Assembly (NCBI GenBank): GCA_027257055.1
Contig: JAPVLO010000523.1
Coordinates: 496,001 to 560,000 of the forward strand
DNA: 64,000 nucleotides
Reading direction: 5' to 3'
Source: Cephalopachus bancanus
Taxonomy: Eukaryota; Chordata; Mammalia; Primates; Tarsiidae
This document shows positions 13,418 through 26,900 of the stretch, in pieces; position 1 is the stretch's first letter, and the number at the start of each line of letters is the position of its first letter. The notes under the pieces are model-generated. The model saw only the letters and a program-made list of their open reading frames with translations. It made no database searches and was not told the origin of the DNA. Made by a program: the position numbers and the translations under genes.

Positions 13418-13771
13418 TTAGGAAGATATTTGTTACAGGAATGCTAAGGTTAAGAATGGAAACATTCATAATCTAACTGGACACCTATGTGGCCCTTGGC
13501 AGAAGGACCTAGAAGTCACAGCGTCACATGGCTTCAAGAGTCTAACGGCTCAAGGACAAGTTGTGACTCACCATACCACAGTCCCTGGGAGAAGCAGGGA
13601 CAAGGGTGACAAGGTTGCTGGTACTAAGTGCCAGGGGACGAGGAACTCAGCATCATGTACAAGGATGTGCTACCTCCCCAGCCATCATTGCTGGAACGTG
13701 TCTCTGTTACTTGGTCATAATGGAAAACCTCTGGAAAACATGGAGACACACAGATCCAAAAACAAGCTTCA

Positions 13772-14087
13772 AGCGCCCGGCACAGTGGCTCATGCCGGGA
13801 ATCTCCACACTTGGGAGGCCAAGGTGGGGGGACTGCTTGAGTCCAAGAGTTCAAGACCAGCCTGGGCAACATAGTGAGACCTCATCTCTGCAAAAAATAA
13901 AAAGTTACCTGGGCGTGGTAGTGCATGCCTATAGTCCCAGCTATTAGGAAGGCTGAGGCAGGAGGATCACTTGAGCCCAGGATGTTGAGGCTGCAGTGAG
14001 TCATGTGATTGTGCCATTGCACTCCAGTTTGTGTGACCGAATAAGACCCTGTCAAAAAACAAAACAAAACAAAGCAAAAACAAAAAA
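13772..14087 (+). mobile_element. Alu, AluJ-like
   Basis: A full dimer that retains the classic right-arm end CCCTGTC and a CTTGAGCCCAGGA block, unlike the CCAACTC copies. The A-rich tail is (AAAAC)n-like. The text AAGCTTCA occurs on both sides and is the likely target-site duplication. It is probably older than the CCAACTC group. Confidence 0.85.
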
Positions 14088-16136
14088 CTACCAAGCTTCA
14101 CAGAGAAGCTAGGCAGGGCCCTGGAGCTGGCTTCAGTCGTGGTGTCTGCACCAATTTGCACGAGCCTCCGGAGAAGTGTGCCTGCAGCCACTGTGCAGCA
14201 AGGGGTGTCCTGCAGTTGGCCACATGCATGACTGCAGCAGACTAAACCCTTGCAAGTCTCCAAAACCTCACACAACACACTCCACTGTTACAACCCCAGG
14301 GCCGGGGAAGCCAGACAGAAGTGCTCCTCTAGACAGGTCCTGGATGGAGGGGAGGACAGAGGCCCAAGTGGCCGGGACCACATCGGCAGCTGTGCTTTCC
14401 TGCGTCCTCCTGTCCAGGGCAGGGCAGCAACTGGCAACCAGCCACAGGGCTGAGAAGACTGATCCAATGCCAGAAAAACCACTTATGACATGAGACCTGG
14501 ACATCCCGACTCAGTGGTAACTCCATAGAGGACCCAGAGTAGACCAGCAAGTTATACAGGGACCACCCCATGCAGGCCACTCCCAAAGTTAATGGTCTGA
14601 AAGCTGCCGTAATGCACGTCCACACATGGGACCACAAGCCAAACAACATTGGCTCAGTTAACACAAAGCTCGTGCTAATGCATCTATGCCAGGCCCAAGA
14701 GCCCTGTCTCCCAAGGGAACTCGCCCTCCCGGGCGGGATTGAGTAGACCCACATCGGGGCGCCTAGTCCTTGGTGTCACAGTGCCAAACAGGAGCTCAGT
14801 AAGTGTCTGAGTCATGAGAGCCACGCTGTTAGACATGCAGGGGTCCCAGCAGTCGGGTGCACACCACATATGCACACTCTCCGCAGGGCTCTAGACCCTG
14901 CACACTTGGGGCTCACCTGGCCAGGTCCACTTCACAAAGACTAGGAGCTGAGTGTCTTAGACAGAGATGACCTCAGTCCCAGACAACCCAGAAGCAGGAT
15001 GTGGCCATGACCCCAATGACACGGAGGATGACCAGGACCGGCACCCAAGTGCCCAACTATGGGGTTACTGCCCCTCCCGCCACAGAGTCCACCAAAGAGA
15101 AATTCATTTCCATGCACCAATATGGCTAAGCTTGTCAAACCCCTGCACATGGGCTGACAGACAGAGACCCAGCCCAACCAGGAGGGGTGTACCCCCACGC
15201 CACCTGAGGTGGAGAGGGCCAGGCGGGGCAGGTGTGGACATGGCACCATGGGCAGTGTGGACCGGTGTCATGTTTAGGTCCTGGAGTATTTTCATTGTTG
15301 TTGGTCAAAAACAAGCACCAGTGTAATGTCACCTGGTGCAGGCTGGGCCATGTACACCCCTGCCCCAACGGCTACCGTGTGCTTTGAAGTAGATCCACCA
15401 TGCCTCCTGCCTAGGAAGGAAGTGCTGGAGGCAGCTGCCTTACAGGAAGGAGGACCCTGAGACACCCTGACTTCCGTCCAAGTTTCCAGAGATAATCCTT
15501 TCTTTCTCTGGGGAGTTGGAAGGTAGAGAAAGGACAGCTGGCCAGTCATCCTGAACAGCAACAAAGAAACCCTTCAGGGCCACTGCCAAAGTAAAACACA
15601 GATAAAGGAGTCTGAGATCTAACTTTCTGAAAAAGTGAATGCTAACCGAGAAGCGGGGGTAGGAACTACATGGAAGGTTCCAGCCTTCTTCACAGTCTGC
15701 ACATAGAGAGGCCTCACCAGGGGCTAGGGTCTTCCTCACGGTCACTTAAACTGCACACAGCGAGAGCCAGGAAGCTTTGGCTGTACCTGTCTTAAGTGCT
15801 ACTGAGCCCCAAGATGTCTGTCTTAGACCAAGATTACAGATGACCAAAGTACCCACACAATCTGTGCACGTTGACACAGAGGACACCAATGCTTGAAAAA
15901 CATGGGTAGGAGAAGAGATTAGTCCCAGCAGGTACTACAATTCTGTGGACCCTAGGAGGTGAGAGAACACCCCCCAAATAGGTGGCAAATAGTGCTCTCC
16001 TCCCAAGAGACAGAGGCAGGATGGGGCAGAGCCATGGTACAGGGGACATGCGACAAGAACCGCCTCTGCCAAAAAGGTCAAGGTCAATGTCAGATGTTTT
16101 GTGCAGACACGATGTGAAGAGAGACCACACGAATCA

Positions 16137-16450
16137 ACCAGGGACAGTCACATGACATGGGACACACGATGCCACCAGGGACAGTCACACAACATTGGAC
16201 ACACGACTCCACCAGGGACAGTCACATGACATGAGACACAGGACTCCACCAGGGACAGTCACACAACACAGGACACACAATACCACCAGGAACAGTCACA
16301 CGACATGGGACATGCAACTCCACCTGGGACAGTCACACAACATTGGACACATGACTCTACCAGGAATAGTCACACAACACGGGATACACAACACCGCCAG
16401 GGACAGTGACACGACATGGGACACATGACTTTACAGGGGACAGTTACACA
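16137..16450. repeat. Minisatellite, about 31-bp unit
   Basis: About ten imperfect copies of a unit of roughly 31 bases with CCAGGGACAGTCACA followed by ACATGGGACACA. It lies in LMF1 intron 2. Confidence 0.85.
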
Positions 16451-16884
16451 GCACAGAGCACACACTCCATCAGAGACACAAGCCCAGCTGCCACCCTAGC
16501 CTATACACACCCCTTCCTCACAGGAAGAAGGGCACAGGGCATTCAAACCCAATGTGGCCCACTAGAGCCTGCAAGTGCACCAGGCTGCAGAAGACAAAAA
16601 CATTAGTTGAGAGGCAGCCAGTGTCGCAGCTTCTAGCCCATACCATTGGACACATCAGCAAGGCCATGCTGAGGTCAGCACTGAGTGTCCAAGCTTGGAG
16701 AGTCGGAGCTTAGAGTCTATTCTCCAGAAGGTGCCGTGCCACTGACCTGGTCCAGGACAAGAAGCCACCACGCCCAGGCCGGCTCTGCACAAACCCCTAG
16801 GCCCCCTTGGAAGCATTCCAAGAGGACACATGGCCCTGTATAGACCCTTGCAACAGGCGCCGGACATCTTCACCTCTTGCTCAT

Positions 16885-17020
16885 CTAAACAGACACCCAC
16901 CCCCAGGCTGGCCTCCCAAATGTCTACGTAGCCACCAATCCCCAAGCTGGCCTCCTATACATCAACACGAACACCCACTCCCAAGCTGGCCTCCTGCATG
17001 TCTATGCAGGCACCAACCCC
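16885..17020. repeat. Short minisatellite, three copies
   Basis: Three imperfect copies centred on CCCCCAAGCTGGCCTCC at about 16902, 16932 and 16978, each followed by a variable segment with TCTA or TCAA and ending CACCCAC or CACCAAC. It lies 0.6 kb downstream of LMF1 exon 2 on the coding strand. Confidence 0.55.
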
Positions 17021-17638
17021 CTGCCCCACCCCAGGGCTTTATCTCAGAATTTCCTCTTACAGAGCCCTCTGTGCTCCCTCTAGTAAGTGATTCTTCTATT
17101 CTTCTGAAACACAGAACTTGAAAGAAGAGTGCACTCCCTGTCTGACCTGCTCACAGTAATGTACCACATAGCCCCCCAGAACTTCACCGGATGACCCAGG
17201 CCCAGTTGTTTCTCAAAGAACCTCTCCAGCCCCTCAGCCTACAGAGCCCCTTGTTGCTGCAGCTCAAAGGTTGCTCTGCCTTTTGGGCCCAGGACTGGCT
17301 TGTAATGGTTTCTTGTGAGTAGAGAAGGGGACAGGAGCAAGAGGGTGGGCCTTGGCCACTCTGAGGCTTTGCTTCCATCTTCCCAGCCCCTGGCTCCAGC
17401 AGGTGGTATGGCCCCTCAGGTGGGGACATGCCACTCCAGAGAGAACCAGGGCTTTATTCCCAAGCATGCGAAGCTACTGCAGTTGGCTGCTAGTGGCTGG
17501 TGGCCTCTCCCATAGCTTGGGCAGGCACTGATACGCCTCTGAACTGATGACGGTGAAGGTCTGCCCCCTCCCTCTCCCTGCCAGGAGGTGCCTGACTGCC
17601 ACAGTGCTGCACATAATGGCTGCCCAGTCCCCACTTAC

Positions 17639-17948
17639 CAGACCTGTCCCACGTTGACCAAGGACATGTAGAGGATCCAGAGAGTGGCCATGAGAACCAT
17701 GTTGGCACAGCCTGCCATCAGGACAAAAGCCGAGATGCCCAGGCCCAGCAGAGCAAGGAAGTCCAAGCTGGAGTCCATGTCTGACCAGTCCAGCAGCCAG
17801 AGGATGGTGGGTGCGTAGCTCCAGGCATCCCAGCCTGCCCTGCCCTGGAAGTACTGCTGCACACTCCTCAGGTATGCCTTGCAGGGCAGCAGCCCCCGGT
17901 CTCCAATTAGCTGCTTGTTCTGCTGGAACGCCACCAGAAATGCCACAA
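17639..17948 (-). CDS. LMF1: LMF1 coding exon 2
   Basis: The exon encodes residues 65-168 of the predicted protein. It starts after a CTCCTCCCAG acceptor and completes the Phe codon opened by exon 1. It runs through VAFLVAFQQNKQLIGDRGLL and TILWLLDWSDM to a long hydrophobic stretch (LALLGLGISAFVLMAGCANM). It ends NVGQVW with two bases of the Trp codon before GTAAGT. It holds the end of the first transmembrane helix, an ER loop and the next helix pair. The splice phases agree with exon 1, which supports both limits. Confidence 0.93.
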
Positions 17949-20900
17949 CTGGGAGGAGGAGAAGAGAGGAGAAGAGAGTGACTGGAGGAAGCCATCTGCA
18001 GATGTGAGGGTGCTGTTCAGATGTTCATATGTGTGGGGACTTGGTAGGAGGGGGGCTCTGCTCAACCAATGGTTGGGGTCCAAGCTCCAGACTCAAGGAG
18101 TCAGAGCACCTCCTTGAAATCTTGGGGAAGCATTGGAAAACCCAACCTGGATGTGTTCATGTGTGTGCACACGTGTTTCACCTGCTTATATGTGTTGCGT
18201 GTGTTTAAGTAAACTGACGTACATTGATATGAAATGTGTGCCTGGCCACGTACAAGTAGTGAGCTGGCCATCCAGAGGTGCACTCCAGACAGGAGCACGT
18301 CCACATCCTCTGGATGCCAGCACCCACAAGGACGTGTTTACACAGAGACGCTGATGAGAGAGAGAGAGACCATACTCCCTTTTGTAAACACGATGAACAA
18401 AAAAAATTAGGTTAATAGTATAAAAGAGATACTGTGGTAAATGTGAACCAAAAGAAAGCTGGAGTGCCACACTGATATCATAACAAGTAGACTTATGAAT
18501 GAGGAATAATAAGGGATTAAAAAAGGACATTGTGTAATGATAAAAAAATTATAATGGCAACTCAAAAAAATGCACAAATATAAATCTAACAAATTGTAAA
18601 CAGACTCTACATGTGGAAAACTACAAAACATTAATGAAAGAAATCAAAGAAGATCTAAACATGTGGCAAGATATACCATGTTCGTGGATTGGAAGAGACA
18701 AAATTATTAGTGCGTCAATTCTCTCCAGTTTGATCCACAGATTCAATACAATCTTAACCAAAACATCAGGCAGGCTTCTCTGTCAATCAGTTCTCTCCAA
18801 TTTGATCCACAGATTCAATACAATCTTAACCAAAACATCGGGCAGGCCTCTCTGTCAATACTGAAAAGCTGACTCCAAAATGTATATGGAAAGCAAAGGA
18901 ACTATAATAGTCAACATGAGCAAAGTTGGAGAACTCATGTGACCCAATTTCAAGCCGTACGTACTACACAGCTACTCAAACAGCGTAGTATTGGAAAGGA
19001 CAGCTACGTCAACTGAGGGAACGGAACACAGCCCAGACACAAACCCACACAAACATAGTGAACCACTTCTGCCAAGGTGCAAAGATAATTCCACAGAGAA
19101 AGAATGAGTTCTTCACTGATGATGCAGAAAGATGAGCCTTGACACACTTCATGCCTCACACAAAATTAACTCAAAAGACCAAAGTCTTAAAGGTAAAGTA
19201 AGGAGATGTAAGACGTAAGTGTTTAGGTATTAACACCAAAAGTATGATCCATGAAACAAAAAACCGATCCACTGGACTTTATTAAAATGAAAAACTTTTG
19301 ATCTGCAAAAGATACTTTTCTTTAAAGAGTCAAAGTCTCCCTCTGTCACTGAGGCTGAAGTGCAGTTGTGGGATCATAGTCCCCTGTAGTCAAACTACTG
19401 GCCTCAAGTCATTCTCCTGTCTCAGCTTCCTGAGTATCTGGGACTACAGGTACAGGACACTTTGCCTGGTTAATTGTGGCTAATTAAAAAAACTGTGTTG
19501 TCTAGGCTGCAAAATATACTTTTAAGATAATGAAAAGACAAGTCACAGACTGGGAGAAAATATTTTCAAATCACAGATCTGATAAAGGATTTGTATCTAG
19601 AATGTTTAAAAAACTCTTAAAGCTCAATAATATGAAAACTAACAACCCAATTTCAAAAGTGAGAAGGAAAAAAAAGGGGAAGAGCATCTGCACAGACATT
19701 GACATTATCTGTTCACGTAAAAAAGACAGACAAATGTCAAATAAACACATGAAAGATGCTCAGTATTATTTATTGCTGGGGAAGTGCCCACTAAAACCAC
19801 ACCGTGATGTCACCACACATCATCACGATGGCCAATATCTTACAAATCAGCAATGCCAAAAGCTCCAGAGGGCACGGGCAGCAGGGACCCTAGCTCATTG
19901 CTGGGGGAGACACACAATGGGGCAGCTGCCACGGAAGATGAGATGGCGAGGCCTCACTCGGTTCAGAGGCCTGCCATGCAACCCAGTCACTATACCTTCA
20001 GGTGTTCACCAGGTGAACTGCAAACACATTCACACAAAACCCCACGCACATGCCTATAGCAGTTCCACTCACAGGCACTGAAAACCAGGAACAAGGAAGA
20101 CATCCTCCTGGTGGAAACGGATGAGCCAACTATAGTACGCTTACACAACAGGACGATCTTCAGAGACAAAAGCGCCAGAGCCACTGACTCAGGCAGCCAG
20201 GCGCTCAACTTGTGAACACATCTCACCAAGTAGACGGCGACAAACTATAGGGCATCACTCACGTGGCGTACTTGGGATGGCAAACAGGGCCAGACAACAG
20301 ACCATATTATGCCAGGGCTGGGGATGCAGGCAGCTGCCACACACAGGGGACATTCAGGGGACAGAGCTGCTCAGGTCAGTGCTCTATGTGCTCGTCAAAG
20401 CCCACACATTACACAAAATGGACTTTAATGCACAAACTATCCAAACATCCCAGCCAGGAGGTCAGGAGATGCCAGGTTGGGATGCAGACTCTGCACAGAT
20501 GTGTGACACGACCACACAGGACAAAGGAGGAATGGCCCACGTGACACTGGATGACATCTTGCCAGGACACTGGAAGGACAGGAATAGAAGGAGCTGTGAT
20601 GTAAATGATGTGCTCTGGCGGCCTTCCCCTAGAGCACGGCGAGGCAAACAGCTCCGAGCGGCTCTTCATATGCGCCAGGCTGAGCAGAGGGTGGTGGAGC
20701 CTGGGTCTTACCCATGGGAGGGAGGCCTCCCAACACCAAAGGCAGGTCAGCACACGCCGCGCGGGTGAGAGCGGACATGCCTGGAGACGCCGGTGTGCAC
20801 CACGTTGGCCTCAGTGGACAAGTGGAGAAACGGTCATGCATGCACACACAGCACAATCATATGTAGGGGCTCACTGTCCGCCAAGAGGGCCAGAAGCAGT

Positions 20901-23900
20901 GCCACCTGGGAGATGTAGGCACTCCAACCCCCAGGTCGGGGCCTCTGATCCCACTCTCTCCTTGGAGTAGTGCTGATTCCACAGCCAGGAAGCAGATGCC
21001 GGGCCTGCTGCCTTGGAGAACCTAAGGCCAGAGGCACCAAAACTCCAGAGCAGAGGCCAGCCAAAGGGATGCAGGGGTACCCGGGAGACCACATGACCAG
21101 AGCTGGGGCAGCTGGAGCAACAAGCTGATAAGGACACTACTAGGGGCCAGGTGCAGTGGCTCAGGCCTATAATTCCAGCACTTTGGGAGGTGGAGGTGAG
21201 AGGAGTGCTCAAGCCCAGGGGTTTGAGACCAGCCTGCATAACATGACAAGACCTCGTCGCTATAATAAATTAAAAAATTAGTCAGGTGTGGTGACACATG
21301 CTTGTGGTTCCAGCTACTTGGGAGGCTGAGGCTGAACGATCGCCTGAGTCCAGCAGGTCGAGGCTGTGGTGGCTGTGAGCATGCCACTGCATTCCAGCCT
21401 GGGGGACAGAGTGAGACTCCGATTCAAAACAACAACAACAAAAGGACACACTACTGGGCTATCAGGTTAGATCCCCAGGTATAAAGGGAAAGGGCATGTT
21501 CCACAGGGGTACACATAAAGGGGAGGAAGATCCAAGTCCTCCTCACAGAGACTCCCAAATCCTGCCTGTGAACATTCCCTCCCCTAGAGGGTGGCTGGAC
21601 TCCATGACCAGCTTGCAGGGGACACTTGGAGAGCAGGAAGGCAGTGACTCACAGAGGGCACAGCTCACAGACATGCCCGAGCCAGTGACAGTCATTAGGG
21701 AGGGAGGGAACAGAGGAGACGCAGGGACTACATGCAATGAGGTCACTGGGTGGGGCCTGGAGCAGAAAGAGTGGGTAGGAATCCACAGTGCCTGCTGTTT
21801 GGTGAATCGTAAAAAAAAAAATTTAACTTGAAAAAGTGGACATTTCTTGAAAGCCCACTATGCACCGCTCAACACACTTCAGGAAGAGCCGAGGCCAGCC
21901 TCTCTCCATGGTGGTGGGAGGCAGAGGGGCCAACGGGCAGATCAGCACAGGGCCCCAGGCTACAAAAGGGCTGGGTGGCATTCCCTAAGGGGACTGGGGA
22001 TGGTGGGGAGGGTGCATAGCTCCGAAAAGAGGATGAAGGCAGAGACACGGCAGAGACGCAGAGTTTGAGCTGCAGGAGGAGATCCACACCCCACCTGCTT
22101 CCACCATGAGCGCAAGGCCAGAATCATGAGCTACAGACCTTTCAAGCACCTGTAGGACACCTGCAGTGGGGTCCACCCAGTCCTGGTAGCCACCCACGGA
22201 GAGGCAGTGCCAGCCGCATGCACAGGAGCCCAGGCTAGGTGTGCATGCAGGTGTGTATTGCACATGCATGTGCATGTGGGTCTATGTGTATTTCTGCCTA
22301 TGTGTGTATACACATGTATGCAGGCACGTGTGCATGTGGACATCATGTATTGTGCATGTGTGTGCACAGGGGTGTGTGGATGTGTATATCCATGCATGTC
22401 TGCATGTGTGTATGCCTAGGTGTGTCTGCAGGTGGGGCAAACACAGATGATGACTGGTGGCCATTGCACGCTCTGAAGCCCAACCCTCAACCCCCGGGCT
22501 TGCGGCTCCATCCACATAGGGACCTCGCCAGCACAGGTGAACAGCCCGGTGTGCCTCTCCTGCCATCAGAATCCCAACTCCCGTACCATACAGGGAAAAT
22601 AAGATGTGGCTTTGCCTACTTAGTAGTTTGAAAAAGGAATTTTATGGCAAGAAGCACAGAGAACATCCTACTTATCAGGAAAACACAAGGGCAGACTGGA
22701 TTAGATTTCAGCGAAAATTCTCATTTCCATTTCCACTCATGTTATCAAATGGCTACGCAGAAAGAACCAGTAAACATTTCACAGTATCACAGGCTCCCAC
22801 AGCAACCACGATCACCCATACTTAGCAGACCCAGTCACCGCCCCTTGAAGGGACATGGACCACCACAGACCTCCCAGGATGCCATGGGCCAGGTGTTGTC
22901 CAAAGAGCTTCTGCAACTGACTCTTTTCAGTCACCACCCAGTGAAGGGAGGCCATGGGAGGCCATAGGAGACTTCATCAGCCTCTCCCTGGGGCCTGAGA
23001 ACAGTAGCCAGAAGACATCAAGTCACCCACACAGGTGTCATCAGGGATGATCTTCTAGTCTTTTCTTTAAAAAGCAAAACAAAAATGAGTTTTCCTTTTT
23101 TATTTTCCTTTCAGAAAAGCTGCCATAAAATTAAAAACAGAATTTTCCCAGAAATGTCATTTTCTGCTGGGTGGCATTCAGTGACTGGCTAAATTCCAGG
23201 CCCTGGCCCAATAGGCTCAAGTTATTCTAACTTTTTTTTTTTTTTTTTTGAGTTGGAGTCTCACTCTGTCACCCGGGCTGGAGTGCTGTGGCACACTCAC
23301 GGCCACTCCAGCATTGACCCGCTGGGCTCCGGCTATCCTTCTGCCTCACCCTTCTAAGTCACGTGCTACCATGCCTGGCAATTTTTTATTTATTGTAGAG
23401 ATGTGGTCTCGTCAAGTTGCCTGGGCTGGTCTTGAACCCGCAGGTTCAGGCAATCCACTCGCCTCAGTTTCCCAAAGTGCTGGGATTACAGGTTGAGTCA
23501 CTGAGCCTGGCCTCAAGTAATTCTTTCTTTAAAGGCCTGTGCTGGCCAGGCTCAGTGGTTCAACCTGTAATCCCATACTTCGGGAGGCTGAGGTGAGTGG
23601 ATTGCCTGAGCTCGCGGGTTCGAGACCCACCTGGGCAACTTGGCAAGACCTCATTTCTACAATAAATCAAAAAATTAGCTGGGCATGGTAGTACACGCCT
23701 GTAGTTCCAGTTACTTGGAAGGCTGAGCGGAAGGATGGCCGGAGCCCAGCAGGTGGAGGCTGTGGTGGCCAGGAGTGTGCCACTGCACTCCAGTCTGGGT
23801 GACAGAGTGAGACTTCAACTCAAAAAAAAGGTCTGTGCTTTGGAGAACCCAGGGAAGGGTGGTGCCATGTGCTCTTGACCTGTAAGAAATAGAATGAGCC

Positions 23901-26900
23901 GGGTTCAGTGGCTCAGCCTGTAATCCCGTGCCTTTGGGAGGCTGAGGTGAGTGGATTGCCTGAGCCTGCAGGTTCGAGACCCGCCTGGGCAGGTGAGACC
24001 TCATCTCTACAATAAATCAAAAAATCAGCCGGGTGTGGTAGTACACACCTGTAGTTCTAGCTACTTGAAAGGCTGAGGCGGAAGGATCGCCGGAACCCAG
24101 CAGGTCGAGGCAGCGGTGGCTGGGAGCGGCCACTGCACTCCAGTCTGGGCGACAGAGTGAGACTCCCACTCAAAAAAAAAAAAGAAAAAGAAAAAAGAAA
24201 TAGAATGATTTATTTTCAAAATGAACCCTGCGTCATGTTTAAATGCCTTTGTTGAGTCACTTCCTATTTATTTGTGCTTCCTTTTCAAGGGTTTTTGACT
24301 TTGGCTGGTTACATGTTTAAACTTTTGGCAGAATCCAATCAGAATAGTAATCCTGTACACCAGTTGGCAAATAGGAAATGTAAATGAGATAATTCTGTAA
24401 AACCAATCAACATGTAACATGTAGGCAGCCTACAGCAAAGAGTGTAACTCTTGCAAGTATTCCTCCAATGAGGAACCAGGAGAGGGATGTGCCTTTTAGG
24501 AATAAAGGTGCTGATTCTTCCTGCTCTGGTATACCTGCCCACCAGACACCTGATCTTGCAAGACCACCATTAACGTCTTGCTTCTGCTGCACTCCATGTC
24601 CCTGTGTCCATCCTCTGATTTTGGACAGATGAGTTTCTCACAATTTGGGGGCTCGTCCGGGATACTCTGTGTCTGCTGGAGGAGGACCCCAGCAGAAGGG
24701 GAGGCATGTCCCACCCAATTTCGGGTGGCCTACTCTGCTTGGGCATCTTGGCTGCTTGCAGGACTGCAGATAAGCCTGCGACTATTGTTCCAGAGGCAGC
24801 AGAGGCAACACAGGAAAAAAAAAAAGAAAGCAGGCACCATGACAACTAGGCAACCTCATACACAAGCCAAGGTAGGAAAAATTGGAATGTAAGTACTGCC
24901 TTGGTGGTTGGGACATTCTCAGAGGTTGAGTGTGTGTGTGAGACTGAGACTTATCTCAAGATACCAAGCAATTGCGGAGTCCTGATCTGCATTTTCGTTG
25001 TCCCATGAGGGAAATGGCCAGAGACGGATGAAACAGATCCTGAAGTTTGCAAGAAACCTCCAGTAAGGTGGGTTGAGACCTCAGGAAACACCTGGAGTCT
25101 TAAGGATTGTAAGAAACTTCCAGTAAGGGAAGTTGAGTACCCTTTTGGAAACTCCAAAATCACACAACTTACTTGGTAACCGAGAATGGGTAATAAACAG
25201 TCTAGGCCGAGGAAGGGAGGTCAGGAAAACTCCCTTAAAATTCCCCCAGATGGTCCACTGGGGTGAATGTTGGAAAACTGGAAAGATGGTTAGAACTAAA
25301 AAAAAAGGGTAAATAAAAATTCTCCCTCTAACATTACCCTGGATAGTCCATTGGGGAATGTTGAGGTCTTGGGGAGATAGCTCTTGTACCAAGAATAAGT
25401 GGAATGATCAGGAGGGCTGCAATGTCTGTATGGAAACAGGAACATCTTCCAGGGCTGGACATTCAGTCAGCCAAGCAAAAGTAGCCAAATGTAGATCCTG
25501 AGTGGGACTATAATTATTGAGAAGATGCAACAAAAGTGCAGGATCTGAGTGAGTTGATAATTAAGGAAATCAGAGAATCAGCCCTTAGGTCTCAGGATGT
25601 CTCTAAGGCTTTTGAGGCTCAACAAGGAAAAAACACTCCAACGGCCCATCAGAGACCTGGTAAGAATGAACCTGACAACACCTCTGGTGAATATTAGGGC
25701 ACGGAAACCCAAATTAACTTCTTAATTTACACAGGTGCCAGCTGTTTGGTCCTGACCATCCATGTTGGAATTATAAATTTCAGAGTCCAAATCGTTAACC
25801 GGCAACTACAGGGTTAAATAGAGGCTTCTAAACTCTAGTTCTCTCTTTTCTGCCTGCTTTGAATCTGCTAACAACTAAGCTACTGGTGTTGAGATAAGCT
25901 CACTGTTTCAAGGTTAAATTAAAAAAAAATTTTTTTTGGTTTTTCTTATACAGTTCAGCCAGTTTTAACTGAAGTATAAACACTGAAAACTCATTTAAAA
26001 CTGAAAAAAGATTTTAAAAAGTTTTTAAAAATTAAACTACCATAGAGACTGCTTTGCCCCAGTTTTGGTCCCCAGCCTTTATTGGACTGTCTATTGGGGC
26101 AAAGTTTAGCCATGCAAACAGGTTTCGATTTTGTCAGAAATATAGTTTGAATTAGGGTGTCTTTTGTAGAATGATAAGTTTGTTGCTATTTCATGGCTGA
26201 AGTTTGGAGGTAAAAGTTGGTAAATCTTTATGTGTGTATATGTATGCTTGAATGTGTTTGTGTGTATGTGCATGTTATGTTTTGTCCAGCATGCTACCAA
26301 ATTGGCTTCTAAGTAAATGAGTACTCATAAAATAAATATGTAAATCTAAATGCTTTTCGCATTCATGTGACTTTAATGATCTTTAGTAAATAAAAACGGG
26401 TTTAAAATTATTAATAAAATGAAAAGTGTCTTTGGAATTGTCAGCATATATTTTTGTCTGGGTCTACTAATTAAGTAAGTTTTTGCATTTGCCTCTGCTG
26501 GATATTTTAAGTATCAAGATTTGACATGAAAATTATAAGACTATAAACCTAGCCCAAACCAGAATGATCTTTATTTATTTGTATAAATGTTTTTGTTATA
26601 AGTATAACTAATTTTAAGTTGTTGGTTCCAAACAAAAACCAAAAAACCCAGCTAAACCTTCTGAATTATCAATAAAATGTTCATGTATTTAAGGTTATTA
26701 CTTAGGTAACACCTGATGTTCACAGGCTTTAAATATGATTAGCCAGGAGATAACTTAAAATAATAACTGGCCTTGTCTCAAAGCTCAGTTTTCATAAGTA
26801 ATTAAGCAAACTGCTATAAATAAATAAATTAGGTAAATATGAATAAAATGGTGCTTATGGATAGGTTCTTCATGTAATTTAAGAATCTTAAAATTGTTTT

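Larger units (their letters stand above)
1..17638 (-). other. LMF1: LMF1 intron 2, 5' part (runs off the left end)
   Basis: Everything left of the exon 2 donor is read as intron 2 of LMF1, because no further LMF1 coding segment is recognisable on the minus strand here. The next exon would begin with the last base of the Trp codon left open by exon 2. Apart from the repeats listed separately (minisatellites, three Alus, L1, MER5A-like, mariner-like and MLT1-like pieces), I see nothing in 1626-3330, 3640-5280, 6090-7000, 7230-8700, 9560-10090, 12360-13110, 14090-16130 and 17020-17630 beyond unique non-coding sequence. Open frames there have no recognisable domain. Confidence 0.7.
18390..20260 (+). 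mobile_element. L1 fragment, ORF2 3' half and 3' region, sense
   Basis: Sense-strand L1 ORF2 text is recognisable: GAAAACTACAAAACATTAAT, TAAACATGTGGCAAGATAT, CCATGTTCGTGGATTGGAAG, CACAGACTGGGAGAAAATAT and a GATAAAGGATTTGTATC block. Frames are broken many times; the longest open stretch is about 180 codons near 19530-20081. It contains an internal 72-bp duplication and an Alu-derived monomer. Confidence 0.75.
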
